DNA of 64,000 nt from Trichostrongylus colubriformis (taxonomy: Eukaryota; Nematoda; Chromadorea; Rhabditida; Trichostrongylidae): NCBI GenBank assembly GCA_963978905.1, contig OZ022258.1, forward strand, positions 55,412,591-55,476,590, in the 5' to 3' direction. Under the pieces are notes generated by a model. The model was not told where the DNA came from. It worked only from the letters and a program-made list of their open reading frames with translations, and did not search any database. A program made the position numbers and the translations under genes. This document shows, in pieces, positions 1-14,142 of this stretch; positions within the stretch are counted from its first letter, which is position 1; each line of letters begins with the position of its first letter.

Positions 1-785
1 TCAAGTTGAAAAATGACGGATGACTGAAAGGACACCAGATTGTGCGCGGGGATCGATTTGGGTGTACAAACACTGAAAAAGGGGTGATGAAAAAATACAA
101 TAAACTACATGAAATGCGGGGAAAGGACACAGAGCCGAGGACAAGTACGCAGAATGAACATAGAGAAAAAAAGGAAAAGAAAAAGAACAGAAAACCAATC
201 AGAGAGTCAGCCATTCCTTCACATGGTTTATAGAGCATGGGCTCAGCCATGTATTAGGAGCACATGAAAAAAAACTCTGCTAGAACCTCACGGGTGGACA
301 GCGAGGTGTTAACAAGGACAGACGGCTTGCAAAGGACAGGATCACTTTCAGATCAAGTCAACATAATTTTCCTTTTTCACCATGTTTTTGAATCGGTAGT
401 ATTTACAATTGATAGCACTGAACTGTGGCTTTCCCATTTTGGGAAAACAATTTCCTACTTTCGCCTTTTCAATAAATACCGAACCACTAGACTTCAAGAG
501 AGGAGAAAAGCTAATATGGTATGGTAGGCCTGCTGATGAGGAAGTGAGCATATAGACAGCCTACAAAGATTGCAGTAAATACTGTTACGTGGGAAAAACC
601 GAATAATAGCACTGGTAAAGGTGCAAGTAAAGAAACGAAAATTGGATGATAAAATTCATAACGATTTTGAACAATATTATTTTAGTAGCTCATACTTCAT
701 GTACCTGTTGTGCATGCAATAAATACAAAATAAATACAAATATATAATATTATAAATGCGTTGCAATGTGACCTTCTCGATTTCG
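1..785. other. No gene recognised
   Basis: A+T-rich sequence with short chance frames only. No splice-delimited coding block or repeat termini were recognised. Confidence 0.5.
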
Positions 786-1074
786 GATGAGGGCGCTCGG
801 GATAGGAGGCTATGACAGGATGGCCTTCTCGGATGAGAAGCTCCGCCCACGATCTCAACCCTCTCGATTACACCGTTTGGAAATATCTGGAGGAGAAGTC
901 CTCCCCAACATCTCATCGAAATTTTCAGTTCCTCAAGGCCACTGTTCAACGGTAGTGGGCGAAACGCAACGCCCCTACCTACGTCTTGTCATCGAGACTC
1001 GTACCCAGGCCGTCTACGCTCCCATACCCGAAACCAAGGAGGTCGAATTGAAAAGTGATGGTGGGCGTAATGCT
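786..1074 (+). pseudogene. Tc1/mariner-superfamily transposase C-terminal fragment
   Basis: Plus-strand frame from about 842 reads AHDLNPLDYTVWKYLEEK, the DLNPLDYxVW signature around the last catalytic acid of Tc1-like (DDE/D) transposases, then FLKATVQR, a stop codon, and WAKRNAPTYV. The frame is broken by the stop and no terminal repeats were recognised, so this is a decayed remnant. Confidence 0.65.
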
Positions 1075-4000
1075 CAGAATCGTTCCAAATATTTACCAAT
1101 TTTCTTTTCTTTTTTCTATCCAATTTTCTTTTCTTTTATTGTGCTTTTGTCAGAGACCATAGGTTTTTTACCGTGTAACAGGACTTATTGTGTGCACACC
1201 GTGAACATCGGTAAAGAGGTTCTTTGTTTACCGGTCTCTTGTAAAAAATGCAATGAAAAGTGGGCATATCAAATTTGACAAAGAAGGCAAGGCGTAAGTA
1301 AAAAAAAACCTCTACGTTCATCAAATTCGTCCATCTTGGGGTGGAGATTCTTCCGGTAGGCGGGCACAGTTGAAAGAAACAGTCCTATGCGGGCATATTA
1401 TAGCTTTTGCTGTTTGGCAGCAGCTCTATCTGAGTGAGCGTTTTTTTCTGAATCTCCCTGTAACCTTTTCAAAGCCCGAAACTGAAGAGATTTCACGTCG
1501 ATATACATTTCAGAAAACGCTTACGTGATAAAGTACTTAAACCAACTTGATCGCGACTAATGTAAGTTGATTGGAACAACACGAGATGGTAAGAGTGCGT
1601 ATGTCACGCACGCGACTCTGACGTAGTAATCGATATTAGGGACAATCTAACAATTTATAGAATATCCTGGTAATGTTCGTAAAATGAATTTCTACACAAC
1701 ATGATATAGGAGCACTGAACGGGAATCAGGGATCTACAAGGACCGTGAAGGAGTAGTTGATGTGGCTCGGTATTGGTTCGATCCTACTGGGCAACTGAAA
1801 ACAATCTTCCTAAGAAGAGGTGGCTTGGTAGCATGTGACACATTAGCTATCATGGTGAACGGAACAGATCATACCCAACCGAACTAAGACTTCTACGGAC
1901 TTAATAAAATATTCACCCGGGAGGGTGAAAGCACTGACTGAATTCTATGGGCCAAATTACGTCCAGCTACAGTAGGATCAGGATCCGACATAATTGCGAG
2001 ATGCATCTCGAATTGGACTCAACGTTTTTGTGACTAAACTTGAGAATTTACCTGAAGTGTATTATTATTTTATTCAGAAAAGATTATCCAGAGCGTATTA
2101 TTATTTGTTCAGAACAGTGGAAATTTTCTTTTCTCTATCCCAATATTCTGGGATAGAATACCCGAATGGCCAAGATGGAATTCAGTCCTACAGATTGTGA
2201 AAAACCCGCAAAAGATATAGTTAATCCTCGCCTTGATATACAAGCATACAATTAATCTAAAAGATATTTTTTTTGCTAGTGCGATATAAGCGACTGCATA
2301 ATGCTCTAGGCTGCCTAAGCCTTGGATCCTATGGCATGGCTCTGCGAAGAAAAACGTAGCGCCTTCATTCGAAGAGGGTATGATTGCAACGTCAGGAAGC
2401 ACTCTGGAGCGCTATGCTGCTAATATTAGAAATTACAAACCAAATGTGTGTCCATACGATCCAGAAAAGGGTAACGATATGCCCTTACGAGTAAGAAATA
2501 GTGACGTATTCTTTCAATGTAAACATGAAAAATTGCCTTATTTGGGCTGAAAGACCCATTTTCTTGTTTCGATCTCGTCATGTCCACCCACGCTCCTTCT
2601 ATAGACTTTTGAGTGCTGCTGTGGTTCAAAGTGAATTGGCTAGTCAAATAAGGACAAATGGGTTTCAGTAGTGAACACAATGCCATATGTACCTGATTAA
2701 GTCAACGATTAGAGAGCGGTGATGTTGGAACAATGAATAACAGCGCTCGTCGCTTATAAGACTGGCTATTTATGTGCTCCGAGAAACAAAACGAAGTTCC
2801 AAAAAATAACTAAAAATTAATAATAAAATCACTGTTGAGTCACTAATTACATAAATGGTGTATCGAAGCGGTTTCAAACAGAGTTTCGGTGCATGCCAAA
2901 GAAATAGGTTGAAGCGCTAGCACCATTCTTCATCATTTCGTACCGCTTAGATTGTTATGATTTGTCTAATAGCCATAATCGTAATAACAAACGCATTCCT
3001 ACTATGAATCATTTACCACAGAGATCTTTCGAGTTCTCTTCTGACCATGGATATCGCAATTCGTGGTGGAAACACCTCATCTGTCACATATTTGCGTAGC
3101 ATAGAACGATTAATATCCAGAGACGCGGCGAACAGTAACTCGAACACAAATTTGTCAAAGCAGGGGCCCCACTCTCGTTCCTAGTATCTTCCTATGACAT
3201 TTCATTTTTCTTCACTGCTGCACTACTTGGCCTCTCTGATTTTCATTTGAATGATTATGAACGGCTGCCAAGTTATGGCGGTTGCTACAGCCTCATGATG
3301 TTCGGTCAATATTACTATGCAGTTAAAAAAAGGAATTTAAAACGACTTTTTCGTTTTGCCATTTTGGGCAGAAGATGAAATATATCAACAGAAACCGCTT
3401 GATTGCACGCGAAATACTAGCTTACCCATCTGTAGTCAGTACCTAAAATGTCTGTAGTAGTACCCCTAATCTAAAAAAACAGCACGACTTTACATTAATT
3501 TTAACTTTCTATTCATTCTTTGAAAAAGATCAAGTAGATTGCAAGAGCTACAAATTTTGCAATTTGAATCCTCAGCAATGCTAATTCAAAACCATTACAA
3601 TAACATAACATTCAAACTTCCGATTATTTCAAGCATCTGGACAAGGCGGACAACGAGGTATTGTGAGGCAAATTTTTTGGGTGATCGTCGTTAAGGAATC
3701 GACACTTGAACAGCCAACTATTTTGCATTCCTCCACTGTCTTTGCGGGATTCATCCGCTAGTTTCGCTAAAATAGAGCAGGCTGAGGCATAGCATATAGG
3801 AAAAATTCAGAATTACATTTTCTGTACGATACGCTTCCTTCCTGCCTTTTCGACACTTTACCCTGAGGTAGAGGAGACGTGGTATGATTCCCAACGGACA
3901 CATGGTTTCAAATCATTGAAAAAGCAGCCCTATTCTATAGAAGGAGAGATATTGGAAAGAAAAAATAAGAAGAGCTTAAATAAATAAATAATTTAGAGAA

Positions 4001-7000
4001 CAAGGTAATAGTCATGAGAAGTTACCAAATCGTTGCCGAATGTGTCCCCACTCTCAAGTACAAGCTTGGACAGAAACTGTTGATCGAATGAGTTTCAGAT
4101 TTACTTTCGCATCAAACGGACAAACTCACACGCAAACAAAGTCTGGGACCTTATAATGCCCCCACCCCGTACAAAGCAAAATCAAAAGGTTGAAGAAGCT
4201 CCAGGCATTGACAAAGCAGTAACATACTTTGTTCGCTGAGGAATGTCGGCATATTTTTCCCAGCCCTATGCACCTTCCAAAATTTCTCCAGACGTGTATG
4301 CAATTTCAACGAAAAAGCGCAAAGTTTGAACTAATGACTGCACCGAGAAAGTTCGAAAGAAGAATTACACCACGCAAATGGCGATGAGTTCTGAAATAAA
4401 AGATACATAGAGCATGTGGAACAGCGGAATTAGCAATAATTTTTCTAACGAGCCTAGGAACGAGTGAGCAGATAAGCATGCCGAGTTACGCTCAGCTATG
4501 TGACGTCGTCAATCGCCTCACGCAGCAATTTCCGCCATGATGAAAACAGTTCAGAATCTTCCCACAAAGCAATTTACGGTCGTTTTTCCCAACTGCCAGC
4601 AAAACGAATGAAATCGAATGCATAGTTAGACAAAGCCACTAGAATGAACGTTGCTGTTCGACTCCGCCTACTCACATACCCGAAATCGCGTTGCCAACGG
4701 CATGCTCATCAAATCGCCCAGATTGAAGAGACCGTTGACGTGTCGCATGGTTGCTGTCTGTTTCGTTGCTCGTCCGACGGTCGCACTCTGACGTAGCGAC
4801 ATCGTCGATGGTGGTTAATTGGCGGATAAAGTTTCACAGCATCATCCCGTTGTAATCATTGGTAAAGCGGTTAAATGACGCCCACCTAGAGCAGATGTGG
4901 TATGGTAAATTAATTCAATTTTTTCTCCAACATCACCGTTCAACCAGCTATAACTGCCCTTATACTCCCCTCCCCGTAGGTGTCAACTACTGGGAGCTTT
5001 CAGAAATAAGTGGTTTGAAACCTCCAATCGGGCAAAGTGGTGCAAACCATAAGAAAACGTAATGGCTCTCAAAAGCTCATTGTTAAAGCTCTGACAATAG
5101 GCGAATAACTACCGCTAACGCATAACACAAACCGAAAAAGACGAAAAGCCCTCAATTCTCACAGAAACTTTGGACCCCATTTCATAGTTACAGAGAGTGT
5201 TATAAAGGGGTAAGCCAGGGTAAGCTTGGGGCGCGCTGTGCGTGTTTCTATTAAGTTGAAAACTTTTATAACTACAACTGAGCTGAGAACCTGATAGTTT
5301 CAGTACTCAGCACACATATTGCACCTTGCTAATGGTGCATATAACCTCTTCTAATCTCAGGTTACCTGGCATTGGAGGCTTCGGCGACAACAGCAACTGA
5401 TGATCAATCTGCGACACAACTACACCTGGGAAAGGGTTAACTTGAAACTTAGTTCAAATCTTCGCGGTTAAACCTTTCCCCCTCCCCCCGAGTTACTGAT
5501 GAAAATCGGATACCTACAAACAAAAAACCGGCTAAATTAAGTGTTTGTAGTCGACGGAAAAGTCAACCTGTGACGTACACAAGCGCTATTTCTGACTCTG
5601 CATGTGGGAGACTCGCATAAAATCAATTCTGCGTCTGGAATGGCTGGGAATGGATATTTGACAACGAGCTCGAAAAAACAGGAACTCGGAAGTTATAGTA
5701 ATATATATATATATATACATTGTATATATGAAGAAATCGCTGGTGGTAGTTTCGGCAGGTTTGTGGAATAAGTGTGAAATGTGAGCGTTAAATTAAACGG
5801 TATGGCAGTAGCAGACAAAACAGAATATACGGTCAAAAATACGAAAAGTGTAGAGCCCGAACCCCTCTTCCCCTACATCTCCTTGCCTCCCCTCCGCATC
5901 ACTAAGCGTTGAATGGTAGATGCAGGCGGCCAGGGCTATGTCAGCCAACAGTAAACGTTGCCCTATTCTCGTAACTATTCGTCCAGCTGACGCAGCGTGA
6001 ATGGCATCGCACCAAGATGGTGTTGAAAATCTAAGCACCACTTTTTTCATACGAACTTCACCATAGATCGTCTTATCTGAACACGAACGTTGCTCACAGA
6101 AATTATGCCTCACTAGTCCTCAATTTCTCACTGCTCACCAGTAATTTCTCACTTCTCACCAGTATGCTTAATTTGAAACAAAACAACTGAAAATAAATGT
6201 TGAAATATAAATCTTCATTATTTGAGAGAGCTTTTACAACTCTTTCGTTTTAGCAGCTGTTCAGCACAATCTAGGTTCCTAATGAAGCCTAGAAGCAACT
6301 GCAACAGAACATATAAGGACTACAAGATTCACTTTCAAAGCACAAAAGTTTCAAATTGACCAATAATTGATTTAATAGAATGAAGTTAAAGAAAAGGTCA
6401 AAGTTTGGGTTTTGATGAACTAGAAAGTAGGTGAAATATAGCCGAAGCGAATAAGAAGCAGGTTGAAATGGTCGGTGTATTGTTGGACCAATCGCAATTC
6501 AATTGGAAAACGAATTGGCTCGTTGAGCAGGCAGCGAGAAGCGCGTTGGCTATATGTGAGTGCTTAGCGCCGAATGAACGAAGTGACTACTTTTGAAAAA
6601 AAAAGTGAACGTTGAAGAGCAAAGGTCTTTTCGCCGAAATTTGTTGAGTTTTCTATGAGACAATCTTGAAAAGATTATGGAGTAGGGAAAAAACCACTGC
6701 TCTTAGTGTACAGCTGGTTCCATGGAAAATTCTCGAAGCCAATCAGATTTGCTCGTGTTTTTAATGAGTTTCTAGTGAAAAGCTATACAGCGGACAAAAC
6801 ATGGTGCTGCTGATCGATGGGGAACAGTGAATTTTGGATGAGTGTCAGGTGAGGATGTCCAGTGTTGTTTGCAGAAGAGCAAGCGAGAGGAACGGAATAG
6901 GATGAGGAGGATGAGGTTCATCAGAGAGGTTCGCCCTTGAATTCGTGGCGGCCTTTCGGATGCACACGACACTACAAAATCCGGTACTTCTTGCTGACAG

Positions 7001-10000
7001 CATCGATAGTAACCTGGGCTCATGTCACTGTAGGTGAGTCATTTGAAGCACTATTACATTTGACAGCTGTCACATTGAATATCCAGGAGCATCAGCAATT
7101 CTGGGAACAGAAGTTCATAAGCCTTACAAGGGCCAAAGTGAGGAACCATTGGTGCTGGTCGCACTTGAGAGGCGAAAAAGTTACCGAAAAAGTCTGGCAA
7201 ATGATGCTGGTGCTCATAGATCTGATAGTAACTGATATTCCTTTTAGTGTAGGTCAAGGGCAGCAGCCTCTATAGCTGAAATACATCCCCTTCATCTTCG
7301 AACCCCGATAAACTACTGACACTCTTTGCAACCGTACTGAGAGGATGGTGCTTAAAACGGCTCCAGAACAGAGGAATGTGGGCCCGAAAAAATTCGATCC
7401 GGAAACCGCGGCCACACACATACCACGTTCTTTGGCAGAAATCAAAAGAAAATTAAGGAACATTTTCAGCTAATAGTACATCGGCAAGCACTGAAAGAGA
7501 AGATGAACGTAATGCTGTCGCAACAAAATTTCCAGGGATTCCGACGAACAATGCCTGAAGCCTTCCGGAAAACTCGCCCACAAATCCTTACACAAAGCAG
7601 GCGGGATTTTCGCAGGATTCTCTATGAAGGGAGGAGACATAGCTGAATCTCATTGGTAGGGGAGGGGACGGTTTCATTACCCCCCCCCCTCCCCCCTTCA
7701 GCGCCCTATTGTAGGCATTCGGAGGAGATAGGGCGTGGCGAAGCCGCCTTTCAGCTCCTGGCTGACAATGAATACCAGGTGTGTCTCCCCTTTCAGCGAG
7801 AGTGAGCAGTGCTTTTGAAGTGGACTTACAATAAATTTAGTAAAGCGAAGAACGTGGAAAACTTCACTCTTATCGACGTTCATTCGGTGAAGGAAGGAAC
7901 ACAGCAGACGCTCGAGACTCTCCCTACGTCAGCATGGTGCTCAATAGTTTATCGTTGGGATTACATGTGGTTTTAATAACACACACACACACTTCAGCCA
8001 TCCAGACTGGACGGCACTCACCGCCATTGCAGTTGGGAGGTCTGGACCTGAAGGAGGGGCAGCAAAGTGAAAGCATTCCTCATCCTTGGGTCTTCGGAAG
8101 TCATATTCGAGGGTGCCAGTCGTCCTAGAGGCAGAATCTCCACAAGAAAATCACCTCCTCCATGACATCTCTATTTGGTGTATAGAGGTGATCAAGAAAC
8201 TCCACAGAACATACCCGATGACAAATTTTTTAGATGTTCAGATTTCAGGGTTCTAAGCCCACGTTCATAAAATAGAGCCAAGCAGTACGGACAGTAGACA
8301 AAGTCCAATCCGCTCTGACCGGATTTTTCCTCATGGCATTACTCTGGAAATCGGTAGTAGAGAAAAAGGGCTTGGCCTACATCTGCTCCCTCAGGGACCA
8401 ATTATTATCAACCTGTTCTTTCCAATGTTGAAGCGAAACATCATAGATTACTGCGAAAGGATAATCAATCGACGGTGATGAGTGAAGACATTTATTATTA
8501 AAAATGAAGCAAAATGCACGCAACCGTATTGATCATACCTCGACTTGTACTGCTTTGTGTTTTTTGGGGCTCAAATACAGGATGAGTCTTCACGTACTTT
8601 TGAAAAAATATTGCATATAGGTAATAGCACCACGGGACAATGTTGAACTGAACTCGGGTTAAATTTGATACCCTGGTTCACAAGTGTTAGCATTTGACGC
8701 AACGCTAACCAGGTTGCAGGTTATTTCTTCGGCATCAACCTGCACTAGTCTACCACCCCAGTACTGGAACGTTATACTGTTTATGGAATTCGTTCAATCC
8801 AATGTGCGATTTGAGGGTGATCAGAGCTGGTTGTGCTCTTTTTGAAGGAACTGGCATTGGAAACTATGGATGAATTGAAACCCATAAATCGTATCCCACC
8901 ATTTTTCGAACCTATAGAAGGCTGAAAATGGATTCAATTGGGATAAATTCCTATGGCGGTGTGCTGAACACTTGCGGTCAAGCGGCTAGTCTCTGCGAAT
9001 ATTGGAGGGGGGGGGGGCTAGTTATGAAGAAGTCCACTTTCAGGTGTCTGCAGAACTTCGGCGTTTTCTATTCACAACTCAACAAAATTTGAGCAACTAA
9101 TATTATGCCAAAAAATAAACACTAAACGTAGCACGTCATACAGATCTTGACCACAGTGCCCCACAAAATGTCGGTGGTGTAAAAGTAGATCATAATTTCT
9201 TTCAAAAAACGTTATAGAGGAAATTTACAGAAAACAACTGAATATGTGATACCTAGCTAGGAAGGGGTTTAGCGGAAATTTTAGAACAGTCAAAGATGTA
9301 AAGAGGGTTTTCTGATCGGTCATTTAGGCGCGATCATAATTTTCACAACTGCAACCGTGGGACCGTGCAGTTTACACAATCGCAGCATTGCAGTAGCGAT
9401 ACCAAACCGATTTTCACTCGAGCTGCGAAATGCTCGTAACATATAACCGCCACCTTGAAGATGGAAATACTAGATTGTCCCACTATTTTCGAGTCACCTT
9501 ACACCCACTTGCGATAAAATCTCACAATAATCATAGAAAACCCAAAATTGTGCTTGATCTCGATAGTTGCTGGAATGGGAATAGTAAAAAGTTATAGTGA
9601 AAATAATAGTGAGATTGATGAAAAATAATATTGAAACAATCGAAAGTAATGGATCAACCTTAACGGCCCGCGAGTAGTTGCGTAAAGAAGACGTCCTGAT
9701 CCTAGCCTCCTGCGCGAAGTACTCGTAAAAGACAATACAAAATCAAGCACCATCTTCAAGTGTCTGAAACCCTTAAACGCGAATCACTTGACTGGGAAAC
9801 TACTAGGAACGGGATTCTGAAACCTTCAACTCTTAATTATTCCAGAATATGACAGATATAATGGTCACACAAAAATAGGCTTCCCAGCACTTGAGATTAT
9901 AAGACTTCGCTTAGAAAAGCAGTGAGCCTTCGCTCTTTCACCCGTGCTGTACTTGCGGAGCCGTCTCTGCTATATGTGCAAATCTCAGTCGAATGCCTCT

Positions 10001-11604
10001 AGCACTCCGAGAGATTTCTGAATACGTGGCTGTTCCAGGAGAATCCATATCCATTATATACATGGCTTCCATAGCTCCTTAGCCAGATTGTAATCCACCA
10101 TCTAATTTTCTCATACTCAAGGGCAAAATGAGTACACGTACACAATCGTGTAAAATCTGATGTTCTGATAGATGGAAACCACAGCGACTTTAATTAAAGA
10201 CAAAGAGGAATCATAGGAAAATGAAGTTTGCGTAGGTGTTCGTACATTCATACTTTATCGAATGAATTGATATATTTCGTAGGCATCCAACAATAACAAG
10301 TACTCGTCTGATGGCAATATGATTTTAGATATCAACATTTATTCTTTGTCACTACCTCCCCATGAACGGTCAAATGCACACGGGCATTGCAATACCTTGC
10401 TGGTACTAGATGCATGGCGCAACCAAAGCAAGATTGTGCATTTCTGCTTTGCGAATGTTCAAAGCCTCAAGATCTCCTTTGCAACTTTATTTGGGTGCGT
10501 TCCGACCGCTCTAGATGCCATCTATGAAGAAGACGAGAAGACGGGCAGAACCACATTGACAATGCTGGCTCACGAGCCAATCTGCTTCACTGATATAAAG
10601 GGCGCGAGAACACGCTTTCGATGAACTTTAGTAGGGCGCGGGGGGCTTATTTTCAGTTAATTGGCCATTTTAATATTGAGCATTACGACTTTCATATTCC
10701 ACAGTCGACCTTAATTACCACCAAAGTCGTCTCCGAGTTCCAGGAGTGGTAGTTGTCCTACTACGCTCACAACACCGAATCATGACATAGCTGCTACTTC
10801 CTGTGATCCATCTACTTGTATAGATGCATGATTAACAACTTATTTGCCCAGAGAGAATCAAATATGTAAATGATGCGTATGAGCTGCCGTCCATTATAAA
10901 GGGTATATGCTCCAGAGCATTCCCTTATCAGCCTGTTTTTTACAATCTAAAGGACTAGAAGTTCATTACTTGCGATATACCGCCAATGCCATTTAACGCG
11001 TGCAAAATCGTTCCTAACACTGGACGTGAGGGTGTAGGGATCCATCCGAGTGAATAGTAGGGTTGCCGGGACGCTCAAATCGCCACATCTATTAGTAAGG
11101 AAAGATCCGTTTGCAGGTCCCTATGTGGTTCGAAAGACGTATTCGTTTACTTCACTTCCGCATAATAAGAAATGAAAAAGGTACCGCGACTATTTAATAG
11201 GAAAATTTGGAAAATGAGCTTGTTTGAACTCATTATCTGGATATTTTTGAACTTTGCTTATTTACTGTATGAATGTGCAAAACCATAACTCTTTATCAAG
11301 CTCCATAGAATTACAAGAGCTTTTTGCAAATGAAAAGCTGGGAATTCTACAAATAAAGCCTTCGTTGGTGCAATTCTCAGAATAGCGCATAAATGTCAAG
11401 GAAATAAACACATTGTCTGTTAAGGTTTTCCCACGCAACAAAAAAGATCGTTAGCTCGAAGATGCACACTAAGCTGATTTGCAATGATCACAGATTATTT
11501 TGTGAAAGGGATATGCACACATGAGTGAGCGATAATTTTGAGTACAGCCGAGCGAATAGAGACCCTTTTCCACGAATGGGAACTGATCCATGAATAGAAA
11601 CGTA
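1075..11604. other. No gene recognised; simple repeats only
   Basis: About 10.5 kb without a supported gene. It holds a (TA)n tract near 5,700, a C10TC6 tract at 7,680-7,696, a short (CA)n near 7,979 and a run of 11 G at 9,007. The longest frames (7,0xx and 10,319-10,624) show no recognisable motif and no flanking exons. Confidence 0.5.
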
Positions 11605-12094
11605 CAGTAGCGCTCAAAAGTATTCGGCCAAACACTTTTTTGTCATAACTTTTTTCTACTTGACCAAATTAGACAAAATTTTAATATGTGGTGCCTGAAC
11701 ATTTCCTTCTACTTGTGTGCCGATTGTCTCTTTTCACGGTTTTTTACAATTACTACAAGACCACCGAAAAAAAGAAAAAGGCTTGGTCAAGAAAAACGAC
11801 TTTCTTCACAGAAACAAAACGAGCAAGACTCAGAGAACATCGATATTTTGTAGAAAGACCACGACTTTTGATAACAGCGGCACAGGGGGACGGCATAGCG
11901 ATGGCACTCAAAAACAAAAAATTGCATTTAACCACGTAACTTAAACGGTTGAGCGCCAAAATAGTATATTTAGTATGTAGTATCTTCAAGTACGATATAC
12001 TAAAATTTCTCTTAGATCGGTTCAGTCGCAAAAAAGTTACAAGTGAAAAACCCAAGTGACTAACCATTTGACCGGATACTTCTGAGCCCTACTG
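11605..12094. mobile_element. Tc1-like MITE, 490 bp
   Basis: Terminal inverted repeats begin CAGTAGCGCTCAAAAGTATT on the left and CAGTAGGGCTCAGAAGTATC on the right, flanked by TA on both sides (11,603-11,604 and 12,095-12,096). This is the usual TA target duplication of Tc1/mariner elements. No transposase frame was recognised inside, so it is non-autonomous. Confidence 0.75.
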
Positions 12095-13979
12095 TATATG
12101 TACATAGACAGTGAAGCAATGTTTTTGAGAGCATCTCAGGTAATCACAAGTTTAAATGAGTTTACTTATTAATGCGAATATCTTTCCTATGATTTATAAG
12201 CAGTATGAAGGGACTGGAACACCGCTAGCTCGACATCTTTAATCATAGAAAATGGCTATAGAAAATAATTCGGTAGGATATGCGCCCAAATCCCCGACGG
12301 CTTAAAATTGTACAGATATTTGAATGCGATTCTGCTTTACGTAAGTGTATCTGATCTCAAATCTGTGGAATTATCCTGCCAACCACGTCTGATACCGATT
12401 AATCGACCTCAAGGGATTAGAAGGCTCGCTGCACTAATGATACCTCGTCAACGAGAGCAGCCATTTAAGTGAGCTGTTTTCCTCAAATACCTCTCCTTCC
12501 CTTTTAGCTCTATTGCAGTTGTAAATACGAATGATCCCTACTATATATAGGACGTTTTGTCCGTGTGTACGTCCGTCCGTCAGTCATGAAATTAGGTAAT
12601 GAAAAACGATCCGTGGAAATGGGGACAAGTGTGATATGAATGGGGCTGGGACAAGAAGGAAAGATCACACATTAACCAAGTTGTGCCTTGCCCATGATGG
12701 GCGGGGCGTGCACTGGAATGTTCCATTTTCAGACCGAGCGAATTGGGTTCCAGTATGACCCAAGCTGGGAGAAAGGTGGATCAGCGTCAAGAATGAGTTC
12801 TTCAAAGTCATGAGAGAGGCCTGGGCACAGTCGGTGGAGCGTAACTTGAGTGGGGATCCGAACAATAAAAATTCATTAATCGGTCACAACGTAGCCTTGA
12901 GACCAGGAAGAAATCGACAGAAATTACCAATGTCCAGGTCACCTTGAACAAATCGAGAGGATTTCGTCCCGAAATGGGCGGGACCTGATGGGGTAACGGG
13001 TCTGAGTAAATTTATGAAGAAAAGCATTCCGATCACTGAAGCCCATGATGTTACGCGTACCACAGTAGTGTGCAGCAGCAAGCTGGCTAATCAATAATTA
13101 ATTTGGACCTGTGCACTTGAAATATGGAATGGCGTAGAAGTGTTCGCATGGTGTAGTCCATGAAAAACCCAGCGTTGCGACTCCATGGATGGGATGGTTC
13201 CAGAAACCCCAAATGGGGAGGTAAAAAGGCGGCCGCATGTGAGTAGCAGCCTTATTTTTGATGAATTCCCTGACTAGCATGGGCGATGTGAACTATCGTC
13301 CCCGACGAATTTCAGAAGGAGGATCGTAATTTGGTGGTTGGCATGGAGTCCTTGAAAATTGCCCATTCAATTCATGGCTCCTAATTAGAGAATAAGAATG
13401 TTTTTACTTTTCTTACTCCCTTCTCTTGCCCCGATAAAACGGCAGACACCACTATTGATCGGTTACGGTGCTTCACATAAATGAAGCATACGCCAGTGCT
13501 AATCATACCTTGCGACCGTGTCCAACGCTGTCATTAAGTTTGTTACCCTTGGTGTGCACCCATATGCTGCTCGATGGCTGGTATTATAGCAATCACCATA
13601 ACCGATAGGGCAGGCGAGCTAACAACATCAGAGGAAATACCGGGCACATTTCACTAGAGAGTAACATAAAGGATGGTAAATCGCTGACATTGCTGGATTT
13701 CCATCACGCGAAAACTCGTCAGAACACTTATTCCTCGAGTGAAACTCGCACATCTCGGAATCATCTACGATGGAGCGGGCTCCACTTCTAATTTCCAAAG
13801 TTTTTTTGCTTGGCTTCAGCCTTGATGACTTATTCTGGCAGTCACCATAAAGCAAAACGGCAGACGATTGAACAGTATAGGAAGAGAAAGTGGGCAAGTT
13901 TGACAAAAGTTCTTTCTTTGTCAGCCATAAACCGGGTGTGTACCGTTCTGTCAGAATTTCGCATCACGACGCACGGCGT
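12095..13979. other. No gene recognised
   Basis: It includes a GTCCGTGTGTACGTCCGTCC stretch at 12,555, a style often seen in repeats. The region 12,600-13,300 has higher G+C and several chance frames on the minus strand, but no protein was recognised. Confidence 0.4.
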
Positions 13980-14142
13980 GCGACGCGGTGTGTGCAAGCT
14001 ATGCGCGCCACTGGAGTTGGGTCTTGAAGCGATTACACGTTAATGCTAGGAGCGTCATGGATAATTAACTTGTAATCGCTTTGGGACCCAACAACACGGC
14101 CTCTTTAGCTCGTCCGCATCGTTGCGCTTGCGACACCGCGAT
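13980..14142. mobile_element. Small GC-rich foldback element
   Basis: Two 29-bp arms, 14,016-14,044 and 14,064-14,092, are inverted copies (GTTGGGTC..GCGATTACA type) around a 19-bp loop. The outer flanks are a more diverged inverted pair rich in CpG. No coding frame of note. The ends of the element are approximate. Confidence 0.5.

Noticed and set aside
787..1278. 163 aa open frame
   Set aside because: The frame is a shadow of the transposase fragment, whose recognisable residues are in another frame.
6937..7275. 112 aa open frame as a gene
   Set aside because: No recognisable domain; both strands show frames of similar length here.
10319..10624. 101 aa open frame as a gene
   Set aside because: No motif, no flanking exons and no splice signals in support.
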